A DNA stretch of 7,491 nucleotides from Enterocloster bolteae (lineage in GTDB: Bacteria; Bacillota_A; Clostridia; Lachnospirales; Lachnospiraceae). The notes beneath the pieces were generated by a model. It saw only the letters and a list, made by a program, of their open reading frames with translations. It did not search any database and was not told where the DNA came from. Below, piece by piece: positions 1 to 5,746 of this stretch. Location: NCBI GenBank assembly GCA_021769025.1, contig JAETTS010000116.1:1-7491 (forward strand). Reading direction: 5' to 3'. Numbering within the stretch: position 1 is the stretch's first letter; the number at the start of each line of letters is the position of its first letter. Made by a program: the position numbers and the translations under genes.

Positions 1-153
1 CCGCTGGACTACATTCCCTGGGAAAAAGATTAATTATATCTTACAAAATATTACTAATTCTGCATGGCTATTCCATTTTTAAAATGATTGTGTTATGGTA
101 GGCTTATGTGAAAGAGACAGTGGAAGATTACAACTGTTTTAAGGAAGAGGCGT

Positions 154-1152
154 ATGAAGAATAGAGGTTTTTTTTATACTCTGCTGCTTATTATTGCAGT
201 TGGAGCTACCATAACGACATGCACCAGCTACTTCCTGGGGAATCCACCAGGATCAGGGATGGGGAGAACGGCAGAATACCAGAAGCAGGCGATGAATGAT
301 GAGGCAGCCCCTTTTTCAGATGAAAACGGGGGGGTTGCTTCTGGAGGTTTGTCAGGCACATCCGGCATAGATGGGCAGGAGAGACAATCCCTGTTGAGAT
401 CTGGCAGCATGGAGGCCGGAGATGAGGCAGGGATCGAGGCATATGACTCTGGCTTAGGAGATCTGCCAGAAGCAGCGATGGCGGCAGGTGCCGGTGGACA
501 GGAGAACGGTTTGGAAGGGATAGCTGGAGAAGCGGCTATGGCCAATTGGGATTCCCAGTCCGACGGGGCAGCTTATGGAGGAGAAGATCCGGAGGAGGTT
601 ATGGGATTTCATATAGAGGCAGAGCCTTTTTCAGGGGCAGAAGGATTAAGCGGCTCCCAGGAAAAGGAACTTCAAAAGAGTGACGAGAGTATCATTGTGG
701 AGTCAGTGATGATCTCGCCCCTGGAGACCAATGCCTCCCAGAACAACAGCCAGAATGAGAATGCAGCCAAGGCCTCCTACTATCGGAACCGTCTGTCAGA
801 ACTGGATGTACAGATTCAGAAAAGCAGGGAGAGCCAGGCATCTTCAGGAGCCAATATAAACTCTGGGTCATTGTCCCAGAGCGCCGTATCTGGTGAACTG
901 AAGTTGTGGGACAATGAACTGAATGTGATCTATGATGAGATCTTGAAGCGTCTGGATGAGAAACAGGCTGGAGAGTTGGTGGAGGAAGAACGGCAGTGGA
1001 TGAAGGAGAGGGATCGTTTGGCGGCGGAGGCAGCCAAGGCATTTTCAGGGGACGCGAAAGAAAGTGTGGAGTACACGGCTTCTCTGGCAGAATCTACCAG
1101 ATCCAGGGCGTATGAGCTGGTGGATGCCTATGAGTATTTGCTGGTGGATTGA
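154..1152 (+). CDS. Membrane-anchored protein with C-terminal LprI-like (DUF1311) domain
   Basis: A 332-residue exported protein. Residues 1-23 form a basic start (K2, R4) and a hydrophobic stretch ending in I-T-T-C23. This resembles a lipobox, but Thr at -1 is atypical, so it may be an uncleaved anchor rather than a lipoprotein. Residues ~30-200 are low-complexity, rich in Gly, Ala, Glu, Ser and Asp, and look like an unstructured acidic spacer that could span the cell wall. The C-terminus (~208-325) fits the LprI-like DUF1311 fold: a helical region with L-W-D-N-E-L-N-V-I-Y at 251-260, then the E-x-Q-W-(x)3-R-D signature typical of the family. LprI of Mycobacterium tuberculosis is a lysozyme inhibitor, but many DUF1311 proteins have no known role. 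The start is supported by AAGGAAGAGG (141-150). No convincing promoter is visible in the 153 bases before it. It is probably co-transcribed with the next gene, 31 nt downstream. The domain call is firm in outline; the function is inferred. Confidence 0.75.
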   Translation: MKNRGFFYTLLLIIAVGATITTCTSYFLGNPPGSGMGRTAEYQKQAMNDEAAPFSDENGGVASGGLSGTSGIDGQERQSLLRSGSMEAGDEAGIEAYDSGLGDLPEAAMAAGAGGQENGLEGIAGEAAMANWDSQSDGAAYGGEDPEEVMGFHIEAEPFSGAEGLSGSQEKELQKSDESIIVESVMISPLETNASQNNSQNENAAKASYYRNRLSELDVQIQKSRESQASSGANINSGSLSQSAVSGELKLWDNELNVIYDEILKRLDEKQAGELVEEERQWMKERDRLAAEAAKAFSGDAKESVEYTASLAESTRSRAYELVDAYEYLLVD

Positions 1153-1183
1153 TAGAAAAGAAGAGGAATGAAAAGGGAGATTG

Positions 1184-2809
1184 ATGATGAAAAGATGCTT
1201 ATGTGTCATGTTGGCAGCCATGATAGTGTTATCCGGCTGCCAGAAGGGCAGCGAAGTTCCTAAAGAAGGGACAAAAGTTATGGAAGAGACAGAGCGCAGT
1301 GAGAAGGAGGAAGAAGAAAGCCTGGAGGAGGACTCTGAGAAGGAAGAAACGGATGCAGGAGACGGAGAAGAGGCATCAAAAGATGCAGGGCTGCCGGAAG
1401 GCGCAGAAGCGCCAGAGCCAATCAATCTGGACATCTCTGCAGAGTATGACAGCGTATGGGAGGAAGGAAGCCTGATGATTCAGGCCAGCAGCTCCAACCT
1501 GTATGTGATAGGTGAAAGATATGAGGCGTTCCAGGCGGTTTTGGATGAATACAATGCCAACAACTGGAGGGAAGTTCAGGAACTTTACCAGGAATACCTT
1601 CCTCAGGCCAGGGAACAGTATGCTCAAACCGGATATGCGGAGTATGAGATTGCCAGACTCATCACGCTGGATCGGGCGGATACCCGGATCGTCAGCTTTA
1701 CCAACGGGGAGGAAACTTATCTGGGGGGCGCTCATGGCAGCCATTATCTTAAAGGGGTGAATTTTGATCCCATAAGCGGCCAGCAGCTTTCCCTTAAAGA
1801 TGTGGCACAGGATTACGACCAGCTCTATGAGTTTACAAAAGCCTATCTGGAGAAAGAGTATTCTGCAGATGCATTTTTCCCGGATTACCAGGATACGTTG
1901 CATGACATGTTCTATGGGGAAGGGGTAAGCCCGCTGGAATGGTCCATGGATACAAAGAACCTGATCTTCTATTTCAACCAGTACGTGCTTGGGCCCTATT
2001 CTTCCGGAGCGTTCCTGGTGGAAGTTCCCCTAAAAGGGGATGTGCAGCTGGTTAAGACAGAGTATGTCTACGATATAGAAGGAAGGATGGAAGAGGTATA
2101 CCAAGGAGAAGAGGTATTTCTGGATTTGAAGGGAGACGGGCAGGCGGAGCCATTTTCTTATGTGGTACAGGCAAACGATGCGGAGTTTTCCAGCCTTATC
2201 ACCATCCGATGGGGACAGCAGAACGTGGAAAAAGAACTTTATGGTTGGATTATGCAAGCCTATCTTGTTCAAAGGCCGGATGGAAAGGCCTGGTTCTACG
2301 TGGAGACACAGGAGGAAAATGACTGGCGCAGCATCCATGTCTTTGACTTAAATCCAGGCGCAGCCGTGTATGTGGACAGCACGCCTAATTTTATCGGGGA
2401 TCAGCTGGCGGCTGACCCGGAAAATTTCACGTTGCTTACCCGTATGAACTTGCTGGGAACGTATCATGGGTTCCGCCGTTACCATGTAGGCGACAATGGG
2501 ATGCCGGAGCCTATAGAGAATGTGTATACCATTTTGAATTACGACAGAGGCTGGGGAAGATACGCCATCACGTCAAAGGTGGATTTGACGGTTCAGATGT
2601 ATGCGGACGGCGGGATGAGAAGGAATGAGGAGATCCTTCCCGCTGGAACCAGGTTCTATCCCTGCAGGACAGACGGCAGCAGCTTTGTGGAGATGGAGTT
2701 GGAGGATGGAAGAAAATGCGATATCCTGCTTGAGATGGAGGATTATTTTTCCAAGATCAACGGCATGGATGAGTGGGATTGTTTTGACGGGTTGGCCTAT
2801 GCAGGATAA
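1184..2809 (+). CDS. Lipoprotein with DUF4163/DUF3298 (RsiV-like) module and C-terminal extra domains
   Basis: A 541-residue lipoprotein. The signal peptide ends in a canonical lipobox L-S-G-C19, so it should be lipidated and held on the outer face of the membrane. A strongly acidic linker (Glu-rich, ~28-75) follows. Residues ~85-285 form a DUF4163 plus DUF3298 module, seen in G-G-A-H (181-184), N-F-D (193-195) and F-Y-F-N-Q-Y ... Y-S-S-G (262-275). This module occurs in the B. subtilis anti-sigma factor RsiV, where it binds lysozyme, and in the deacetylase PdaC. Neither a sigma-factor-binding segment nor a deacetylase domain is present here. Residues ~300-400 include D314-L-K-G-D-G, a calcium-loop-like motif, and ~450-541 look like a beta-rich SH3-like tail. 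The start is ATG 1184 or 1187: GGGAG at 1175-1179 lies 4 or 7 nt upstream. A TTG at 1181 is in frame but too close to the site. A terminator follows at 2823-2856. The ligand is unknown. Confidence 0.82.
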   Translation: MMKRCLCVMLAAMIVLSGCQKGSEVPKEGTKVMEETERSEKEEEESLEEDSEKEETDAGDGEEASKDAGLPEGAEAPEPINLDISAEYDSVWEEGSLMIQASSSNLYVIGERYEAFQAVLDEYNANNWREVQELYQEYLPQAREQYAQTGYAEYEIARLITLDRADTRIVSFTNGEETYLGGAHGSHYLKGVNFDPISGQQLSLKDVAQDYDQLYEFTKAYLEKEYSADAFFPDYQDTLHDMFYGEGVSPLEWSMDTKNLIFYFNQYVLGPYSSGAFLVEVPLKGDVQLVKTEYVYDIEGRMEEVYQGEEVFLDLKGDGQAEPFSYVVQANDAEFSSLITIRWGQQNVEKELYGWIMQAYLVQRPDGKAWFYVETQEENDWRSIHVFDLNPGAAVYVDSTPNFIGDQLAADPENFTLLTRMNLLGTYHGFRRYHVGDNGMPEPIENVYTILNYDRGWGRYAITSKVDLTVQMYADGGMRRNEEILPAGTRFYPCRTDGSSFVEMELEDGRKCDILLEMEDYFSKINGMDEWDCFDGLAYAG

Positions 2810-2822
2810 GGAAGCGAGAATC

Positions 2823-2856
2823 AAAACACGGGATCTTTTCAGATGCCGTGTTTTTT
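2823..2856 (+). terminator. Intrinsic terminator after the DUF3298 lipoprotein gene
   Basis: A nine-base-pair stem (AAAACACGG at 2823-2831 with CCGTGTTTT at 2846-2854) continues past one G-G mismatch into four more pairs (ATCT 2833-2836 with AGAT 2841-2844), closed by a TTTC loop. A run of six T (2851-2856) overlaps the right arm. It lies 13 nt after the stop codon and should end the two-gene surface-protein transcript. The AT-rich lower stem also gives a run of A before the hairpin, so some activity on the opposite strand is possible. Confidence 0.88.
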
Positions 2857-2881
2857 GATGGAAAGTGGGTGCTCTGTTTTG

Positions 2882-2926
2882 TTGTAACAATTCAGATACC
2901 TTTTGAACGGTTACGCTTTGTTACAA
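2882..2926. repeat. 9-bp inverted repeat TTGTAACAA / TTGTTACAA upstream of the rsmD promoter
   Basis: TTGTAACAA (2882-2890) and its exact reverse complement TTGTTACAA (2918-2926) are separated by 27 nt. Each arm is also locally symmetric: TTGTT-GT-AACAA at 2879-2890, and TTTGT-T-ACAAA at 2917-2927. A third half-site, GTTAC, lies at 2910-2914. No T-run follows, so it is not a terminator. Its position, about 30-75 nt before the -35 box, would suit an operator for a dimeric regulator, but no regulator can be named. Confidence 0.4.
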
Positions 2927-2951
2927 AAATATAAGAAAAATATAAGAAAAA
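2925..2951 (+). promoter_or_regulatory. Three A5 tracts phased at 11 bp (UP-element / bent DNA)
   Basis: AAAAA occurs at 2925-2929, 2936-2940 and 2947-2951, exactly 11 bp apart, within a tandem repeat of the unit ATATAAGAAAA. The last tract ends 4 nt before the -35 box at 2956. Phased A-tracts near the helical repeat bend DNA and can bind the alpha C-terminal domain of RNA polymerase, so this probably strengthens the rsmD promoter. Confidence 0.55.
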
Positions 2952-2955
2952 TCCC

Positions 2956-2984
2956 TTGTATCCGTCCACATTTCATATTATACT
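2956..2984 (+). promoter_or_regulatory. Sigma-A-type promoter for rsmD-coaD operon
   Basis: TTGTAT (2956-2961) and TATACT (2979-2984) are separated by 17 nt, the ideal spacing for the housekeeping sigma factor. Both hexamers are close to consensus (TTGACA, TATAAT). Transcription would begin near 2991, giving a leader of about 95 nt before the rsmD start. It lies after the terminator of the upstream operon, so rsmD, coaD and the coiled-coil gene probably form an independent unit. Confidence 0.7.
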
Positions 2985-3071
2985 AAAAAAGTCTTCGCTG
3001 TTTGGGAAAAAATGGCCGCAAAGAAGGGTTTCAAGCGGGCATGTGTAGGGCGGAGGCTTACTGGTGACGGT

Positions 3072-3077
3072 AAGGAG
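3072..3077 (+). promoter_or_regulatory. Ribosome binding site that decides the rsmD start
   Basis: AAGGAG lies 9 nt before ATG 3087. The in-frame upstream ATG at 3012 has no such site and would add 25 basic residues not seen in RsmD proteins. Confidence 0.8.
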
Positions 3078-3086
3078 AAGTTCTGT

Positions 3087-3647
3087 ATGCGTGTGATAGC
3101 AGGAAAAGCCAGACGGCTTCAGCTAAAGACTCTGGATGGCCTAAAGACAAGGCCGACAACAGACCGGATCAAAGAGACGCTGTTCAATATGATCAATCAG
3201 CAGCTGGCAGGGAGCCAGTTCCTGGATTGTTTCAGCGGCAGTGGAGGTATAGGGATTGAGGCTTTAAGCCGAGGGGCGAAAAGGGCTGTATTCATAGAAA
3301 ATAATCCGGAGGCGGCAGCGTGTATCCGGCAGAATCTGAAAACCACCCGTCTGGAAGAGGGGGCGTTGGTTATGGTCTGCGACGTGGCAGCCGGACTGAG
3401 GCGTTTGGAGGGAAAAGAATATTGCTTCGATACGATTTTTATGGATCCTCCTTATGGACATGGGCATGAGAGGCAGGTTTTGGAGTATCTACAGAATTCC
3501 AGGCTTTTGCATGATGAGACGTGTATCATTGTTGAGGCATCTTTGGAAACGGATATTTCGTATGCATCATCCCTGGGATTCCAGATTGTAAAGAGTAAGG
3601 AGTATAAGACCAATAAGCATGTGTTTTTGAAAAAAATCACAGGATAG
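3087..3647 (+). CDS. rsmD: 16S rRNA (guanine966-N2)-methyltransferase RsmD
   Basis: A 186-residue cytosolic S-adenosylmethionine-dependent enzyme that methylates N2 of G966 in 16S rRNA (E. coli numbering) during 30S assembly. The N-terminus [10 protein letters not shown] and the segment [10 protein letters not shown] (21-30) are family hallmarks. Motif I, binding the cofactor, is F-L-D-C-F-S-G-S-G at 45-53. The acidic end of the next strand is E71. Motif IV, the amino-methylating D-P-P-Y, is at 120-123. Length matches the usual ~185 residues, and no key motif is missing. The start at 3087 is chosen because AAGGAG precedes it and the family begins exactly at M-R-V-I. The stop is 8 nt before coaD, the usual Firmicutes pairing (B. 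subtilis ylbH-coaD). Confidence 0.95.
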   Translation: MRVIAGKARRLQLKTLDGLKTRPTTDRIKETLFNMINQQLAGSQFLDCFSGSGGIGIEALSRGAKRAVFIENNPEAAACIRQNLKTTRLEEGALVMVCDVAAGLRRLEGKEYCFDTIFMDPPYGHGHERQVLEYLQNSRLLHDETCIIVEASLETDISYASSLGFQIVKSKEYKTNKHVFLKKITG

Positions 3648-3655
3648 GAGACGGT

Positions 3656-4150
3656 ATGTCTGTTGCAGTATACCCAGGAAGCTTTGATCCGGTAACGTTA
3701 GGGCATTATGATATCATTGAGAGAAGCGCTGATATTGTGGATAAATTGATTGTAGGAGTTTTGAACAACAGCGCCAAGACTCCGCTGTTTTCCGTGGAGG
3801 AACGGGTAAGCATGTTAAAACGTGTTACCAGACACATTCCCAACGTGGAGGTACAGTCTTTTCAAGGTCTTTTGGTGGACTTTGTAAGGGCCAACGGGGC
3901 GAAGGTGATCATCAGAGGCCTTCGGGCAATCACGGATTTTGAGTATGAGCTGCAGCTTTCACAGACCAATCACGTGATTGCTCCGGAGATCGATACCATA
4001 TTTTTGACTACAAATCTGAAATACTCCTATTTAAGCTCCAGTATCGTAAAGGAGATTGCAAAATATCACGGGGATATCCGTGCATTTGTCCATCCTGAAA
4101 TCGCCAGAAAGATCGAGGAGAAACTGGTTTTGACAGAGAGAATGAAGTAA
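3656..4150 (+). CDS. coaD: Phosphopantetheine adenylyltransferase CoaD
   Basis: A 164-residue cytosolic nucleotidyltransferase that transfers AMP from ATP to 4'-phosphopantetheine, giving dephospho-CoA and pyrophosphate, the penultimate step of coenzyme A synthesis. The N-terminus carries [10 protein letters not shown] (8-17), including the T-x-G-H nucleotide-binding motif at 14-17. R-G-L-R (87-90) followed by D-F-E-Y-E (94-98) forms the typical substrate and ATP pocket. The second signature, Y-L-S-S-S-I-V-K-E (125-133), is also intact. Length is normal for the bacterial hexameric enzyme. ATG 3656 has TAGGAG 5 nt upstream, overlapping the rsmD stop, so translation is probably coupled. It is an essential housekeeping gene. 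Confidence 0.97.
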   Translation: MSVAVYPGSFDPVTLGHYDIIERSADIVDKLIVGVLNNSAKTPLFSVEERVSMLKRVTRHIPNVEVQSFQGLLVDFVRANGAKVIIRGLRAITDFEYELQLSQTNHVIAPEIDTIFLTTNLKYSYLSSSIVKEIAKYHGDIRAFVHPEIARKIEEKLVLTERMK

Positions 4151-4164
4151 GGAGGATACCTATC

Positions 4165-4740
4165 ATGAGCAGGATCGAACAGTTAATTAATGAGATTGAA
4201 GAATATATTGACGGCTGTAAGTTTCAGCCTTTATCGAATACAAAAATTCTGGTGAATAAGGAGGAACTGGAGGAACTTTTGGTGGAACTGCGCCTTCGGG
4301 TTCCCGATGAGATTAAACAATACCAGAAGATTATCAGTAATCAGGATGCAATCATCAATGAGGCCAAGACACAAGCGGATGCCTTGATTCAGGAGGCCAC
4401 GGTTCAGACCAATGAGCTGGTGAATGAGCATGAGATTATGCAGCGTGCTTACAGCGCGGCCAATCAGATTGTGGAGGATGCCAATGCCCAGGCACAGACC
4501 ATCGTGGATGCAGCAGTAAATGATGCCAACAATATCAGGCAGAGCGCGATTCAGTATACCGATGATATCTTAAGAAGCCTGCAAAGCATTATTACCCATG
4601 CAATGGATGAATCCCAGGGAAGGTTTGAGGGATTTTTTGCTTCTCTGCGGTCTACATATGATATTGTGGCTTCCAACCGGAATGAGTTAAGCGGCACAGG
4701 ACAGGATGGAGTGGGGCAGGAAGGGCCGCAGATCGGATAA
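4165..4740 (+). CDS. Small hendecad coiled-coil protein of the coaD operon
   Basis: A 191-residue protein, predicted soluble: no signal peptide or membrane segment. I do not recognise a named gene. The first 60 residues are charged helices (E-E-L-E-E-L-L-V-E-L near 33-42) joined by a short K-I-L-V segment. Residues 66-142 read as seven back-to-back 11-residue repeats. Position 4 is T, V, I, I, I, I, I, and position 8 is A, E, A, A, A, A, L. This pattern forms long right-handed coiled coils, as in V-ATPase stalk subunits E/G/H and ATP synthase subunit b, so such proteins are often labelled ATPase subunit-like without real evidence. DivIVA-like scaffolding is another possibility. The last ~20 residues are a flexible Gly/Gln tail. 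AAGGAGG (4149-4155) overlaps the coaD stop and lies 9 nt before the ATG, so it belongs to the rsmD-coaD transcript. Its role is unknown. Confidence 0.85.
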   Translation: MSRIEQLINEIEEYIDGCKFQPLSNTKILVNKEELEELLVELRLRVPDEIKQYQKIISNQDAIINEAKTQADALIQEATVQTNELVNEHEIMQRAYSAANQIVEDANAQAQTIVDAAVNDANNIRQSAIQYTDDILRSLQSIITHAMDESQGRFEGFFASLRSTYDIVASNRNELSGTGQDGVGQEGPQIG

Positions 4741-4756
4741 CTATCACTTTGAGGGA

Positions 4757-5689
4757 TTAAGAGAAGAACTGATTCAGCTGCATCATGCACAGGAAACATC
4801 CAACGGATAAGGCGGCGTGGAGAAGCTTCCACAGTGTATAGTGGACAGGAGAGAGGTCCGGGCTTTTTAAGACGCTTTTTGTCTGAAAGATGCCGGACAG
4901 GCCGCCGAAGGCTGTGACAGCGGTGAGGCACAGGCCCTGAAGGACTCCGTCTATGGAAGTGTGGATGGCCTGGATTCCGGTGGTGATTTCCACAAATCCT
5001 AAAAAGAGAGCTTTCATAGAGGGAGAGATAGGGGATATCTGGCGGATGAATGCAGCCAGAATGGAAAACAACATGATATACCCGCCGATTTTTACCATAA
5101 TTTCAAAGGAACTCATCATCACAGAGTCAAAGGAGGCCTGTTCTGTTTGTTCAGGCCTGTTTGTTGTCCCATCATAAGACAAGGGGCTGGGAACGTGGTA
5201 GATCCTTCGGGCCAGCCAGGCCAGCGGGAGGATGGGCAGATACAGGGCGGACAGGATGGCAGCCATAGGGACCGAGGCAGTCAGGCCAGATGATACGTAT
5301 CCCAACAGGAACATAGGGCTGGGGTGATTACTGATTGTTAAAAGATAACGGGCCTCGCCAGGGGAGATCCGGCCCTGGTTCAGGAATTCACTGCAGGTTT
5401 TGGCTCCCATGGGATAGCCGCACAGAAGCCCGGAGATCATCACATAACAGCCGTTGTCGGACAGGTGAAAAAGACGGCCAAGCAGGGGCCGGAAGGGGGC
5501 AACCAGGATGGGAATGCCTCCCAGTACCACGATGATATTGGAACAGATCATAAAAGGGAGCAGGGTAGGGAGCACGGTGTGAAACCACAGAAGTAGCCCC
5601 TGGCATGCCCCTTCATAGGAAAGGGAAGAGTGGGTCAAGAGAAGCAGTAAAATAAGGATGGCTGCTACAGCGGAGATGGATTTTTTCAT
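4757..5689 (-). CDS. ylbJ: YlbJ/SpoVV-family sporulation integral membrane protein
   Basis: A 310-residue polytopic membrane protein. It begins with a hydrophobic helix (5-18) and has several further segments (about 30-60, 82-92, 138-160, 195-215, 228-262, 285-303). Family marks are G-Y-P-M-G-A-K (91-97), N-H-P-S-P-M-F (121-127) and F-G-G-L-S-G (261-266), the pattern of the nucleoside-recognition (Gate) family to which YlbJ belongs. In B. subtilis YlbJ (SpoVV) is made in the mother cell and is needed for dipicolinic acid to reach the developing spore. This copy is about 100 residues shorter than B. subtilis YlbJ (~408), so it may be a shorter clostridial type or a paralogue. The start ATG (5689) has only a weak ribosome binding site. 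A sigma-E-like promoter precedes it. It converges on the coiled-coil gene with a 16-bp gap, and is inverted relative to B. subtilis order. Confidence 0.85.
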   Translation of the reverse strand: MKKSISAVAAILILLLLLTHSSLSYEGACQGLLLWFHTVLPTLLPFMICSNIIVVLGGIPILVAPFRPLLGRLFHLSDNGCYVMISGLLCGYPMGAKTCSEFLNQGRISPGEARYLLTISNHPSPMFLLGYVSSGLTASVPMAAILSALYLPILPLAWLARRIYHVPSPLSYDGTTNRPEQTEQASFDSVMMSSFEIMVKIGGYIMLFSILAAFIRQISPISPSMKALFLGFVEITTGIQAIHTSIDGVLQGLCLTAVTAFGGLSGIFQTKSVLKSPDLSPVHYTLWKLLHAALSVGCFLCMMQLNQFFS

Positions 5690-5716
5690 AACTACCGGAA
5701 TAAGATGTTTTATAGC

Positions 5717-5746
5717 ACTATATGAAGGAAGGAACGCTGGTTATGC
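5717..5746 (-). promoter_or_regulatory. Candidate sigma-E promoter for ylbJ
   Basis: Reading the minus strand, GCATAAC (5746-5740) and CATATAGT (5724-5717) are 15 nt apart. The B. subtilis mother-cell sigma-E consensus is approximately kmATATT, 14-15 nt, cATACAnT, so the G-C-A-T-A core of the -35 and six or seven of the -10 positions fit. Transcription would start near 5710, about 20 nt before the ylbJ ATG. B. subtilis ylbJ is known to be sigma-E controlled, which agrees. The -35 box overlaps the start codon of the divergent peptidase gene (5743). Confidence 0.55.

Noticed and set aside
206..1042. Long minus-strand ORFs opposite the LprI-like gene
   Set aside because: Pro/Ser-rich shadows of the low-complexity coding strand, with no ribosome binding sites or recognisable domains.
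1181..1183. TTG start for the DUF3298 lipoprotein
   Set aside because: Only one base from GGGAG; ATG 1184 or 1187 is better spaced.
1376..1903. 175-codon minus-strand ORF opposite the DUF3298 gene
   Set aside because: Antisense to a well-supported lipoprotein domain; no motif or start signal.
3012..3086. 25-residue N-terminal extension of RsmD from ATG 3012
   Set aside because: No ribosome binding site before it, not part of the RsmD family, and AAGGAG with family-typical M-R-V-I-A-G begins at 3087.
4870..4884. AGAC/GTCT hairpin with T-run as terminator of the coaD operon
   Set aside because: Only four base pairs and the T-run lies in the loop; it is inside ylbJ coding sequence.
5722..5742. 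Upstream ATG for the M23 peptidase
   Set aside because: No ribosome binding site before it, and the AAGGAAGGA that serves ATG 5743 would lie inside the coding region.
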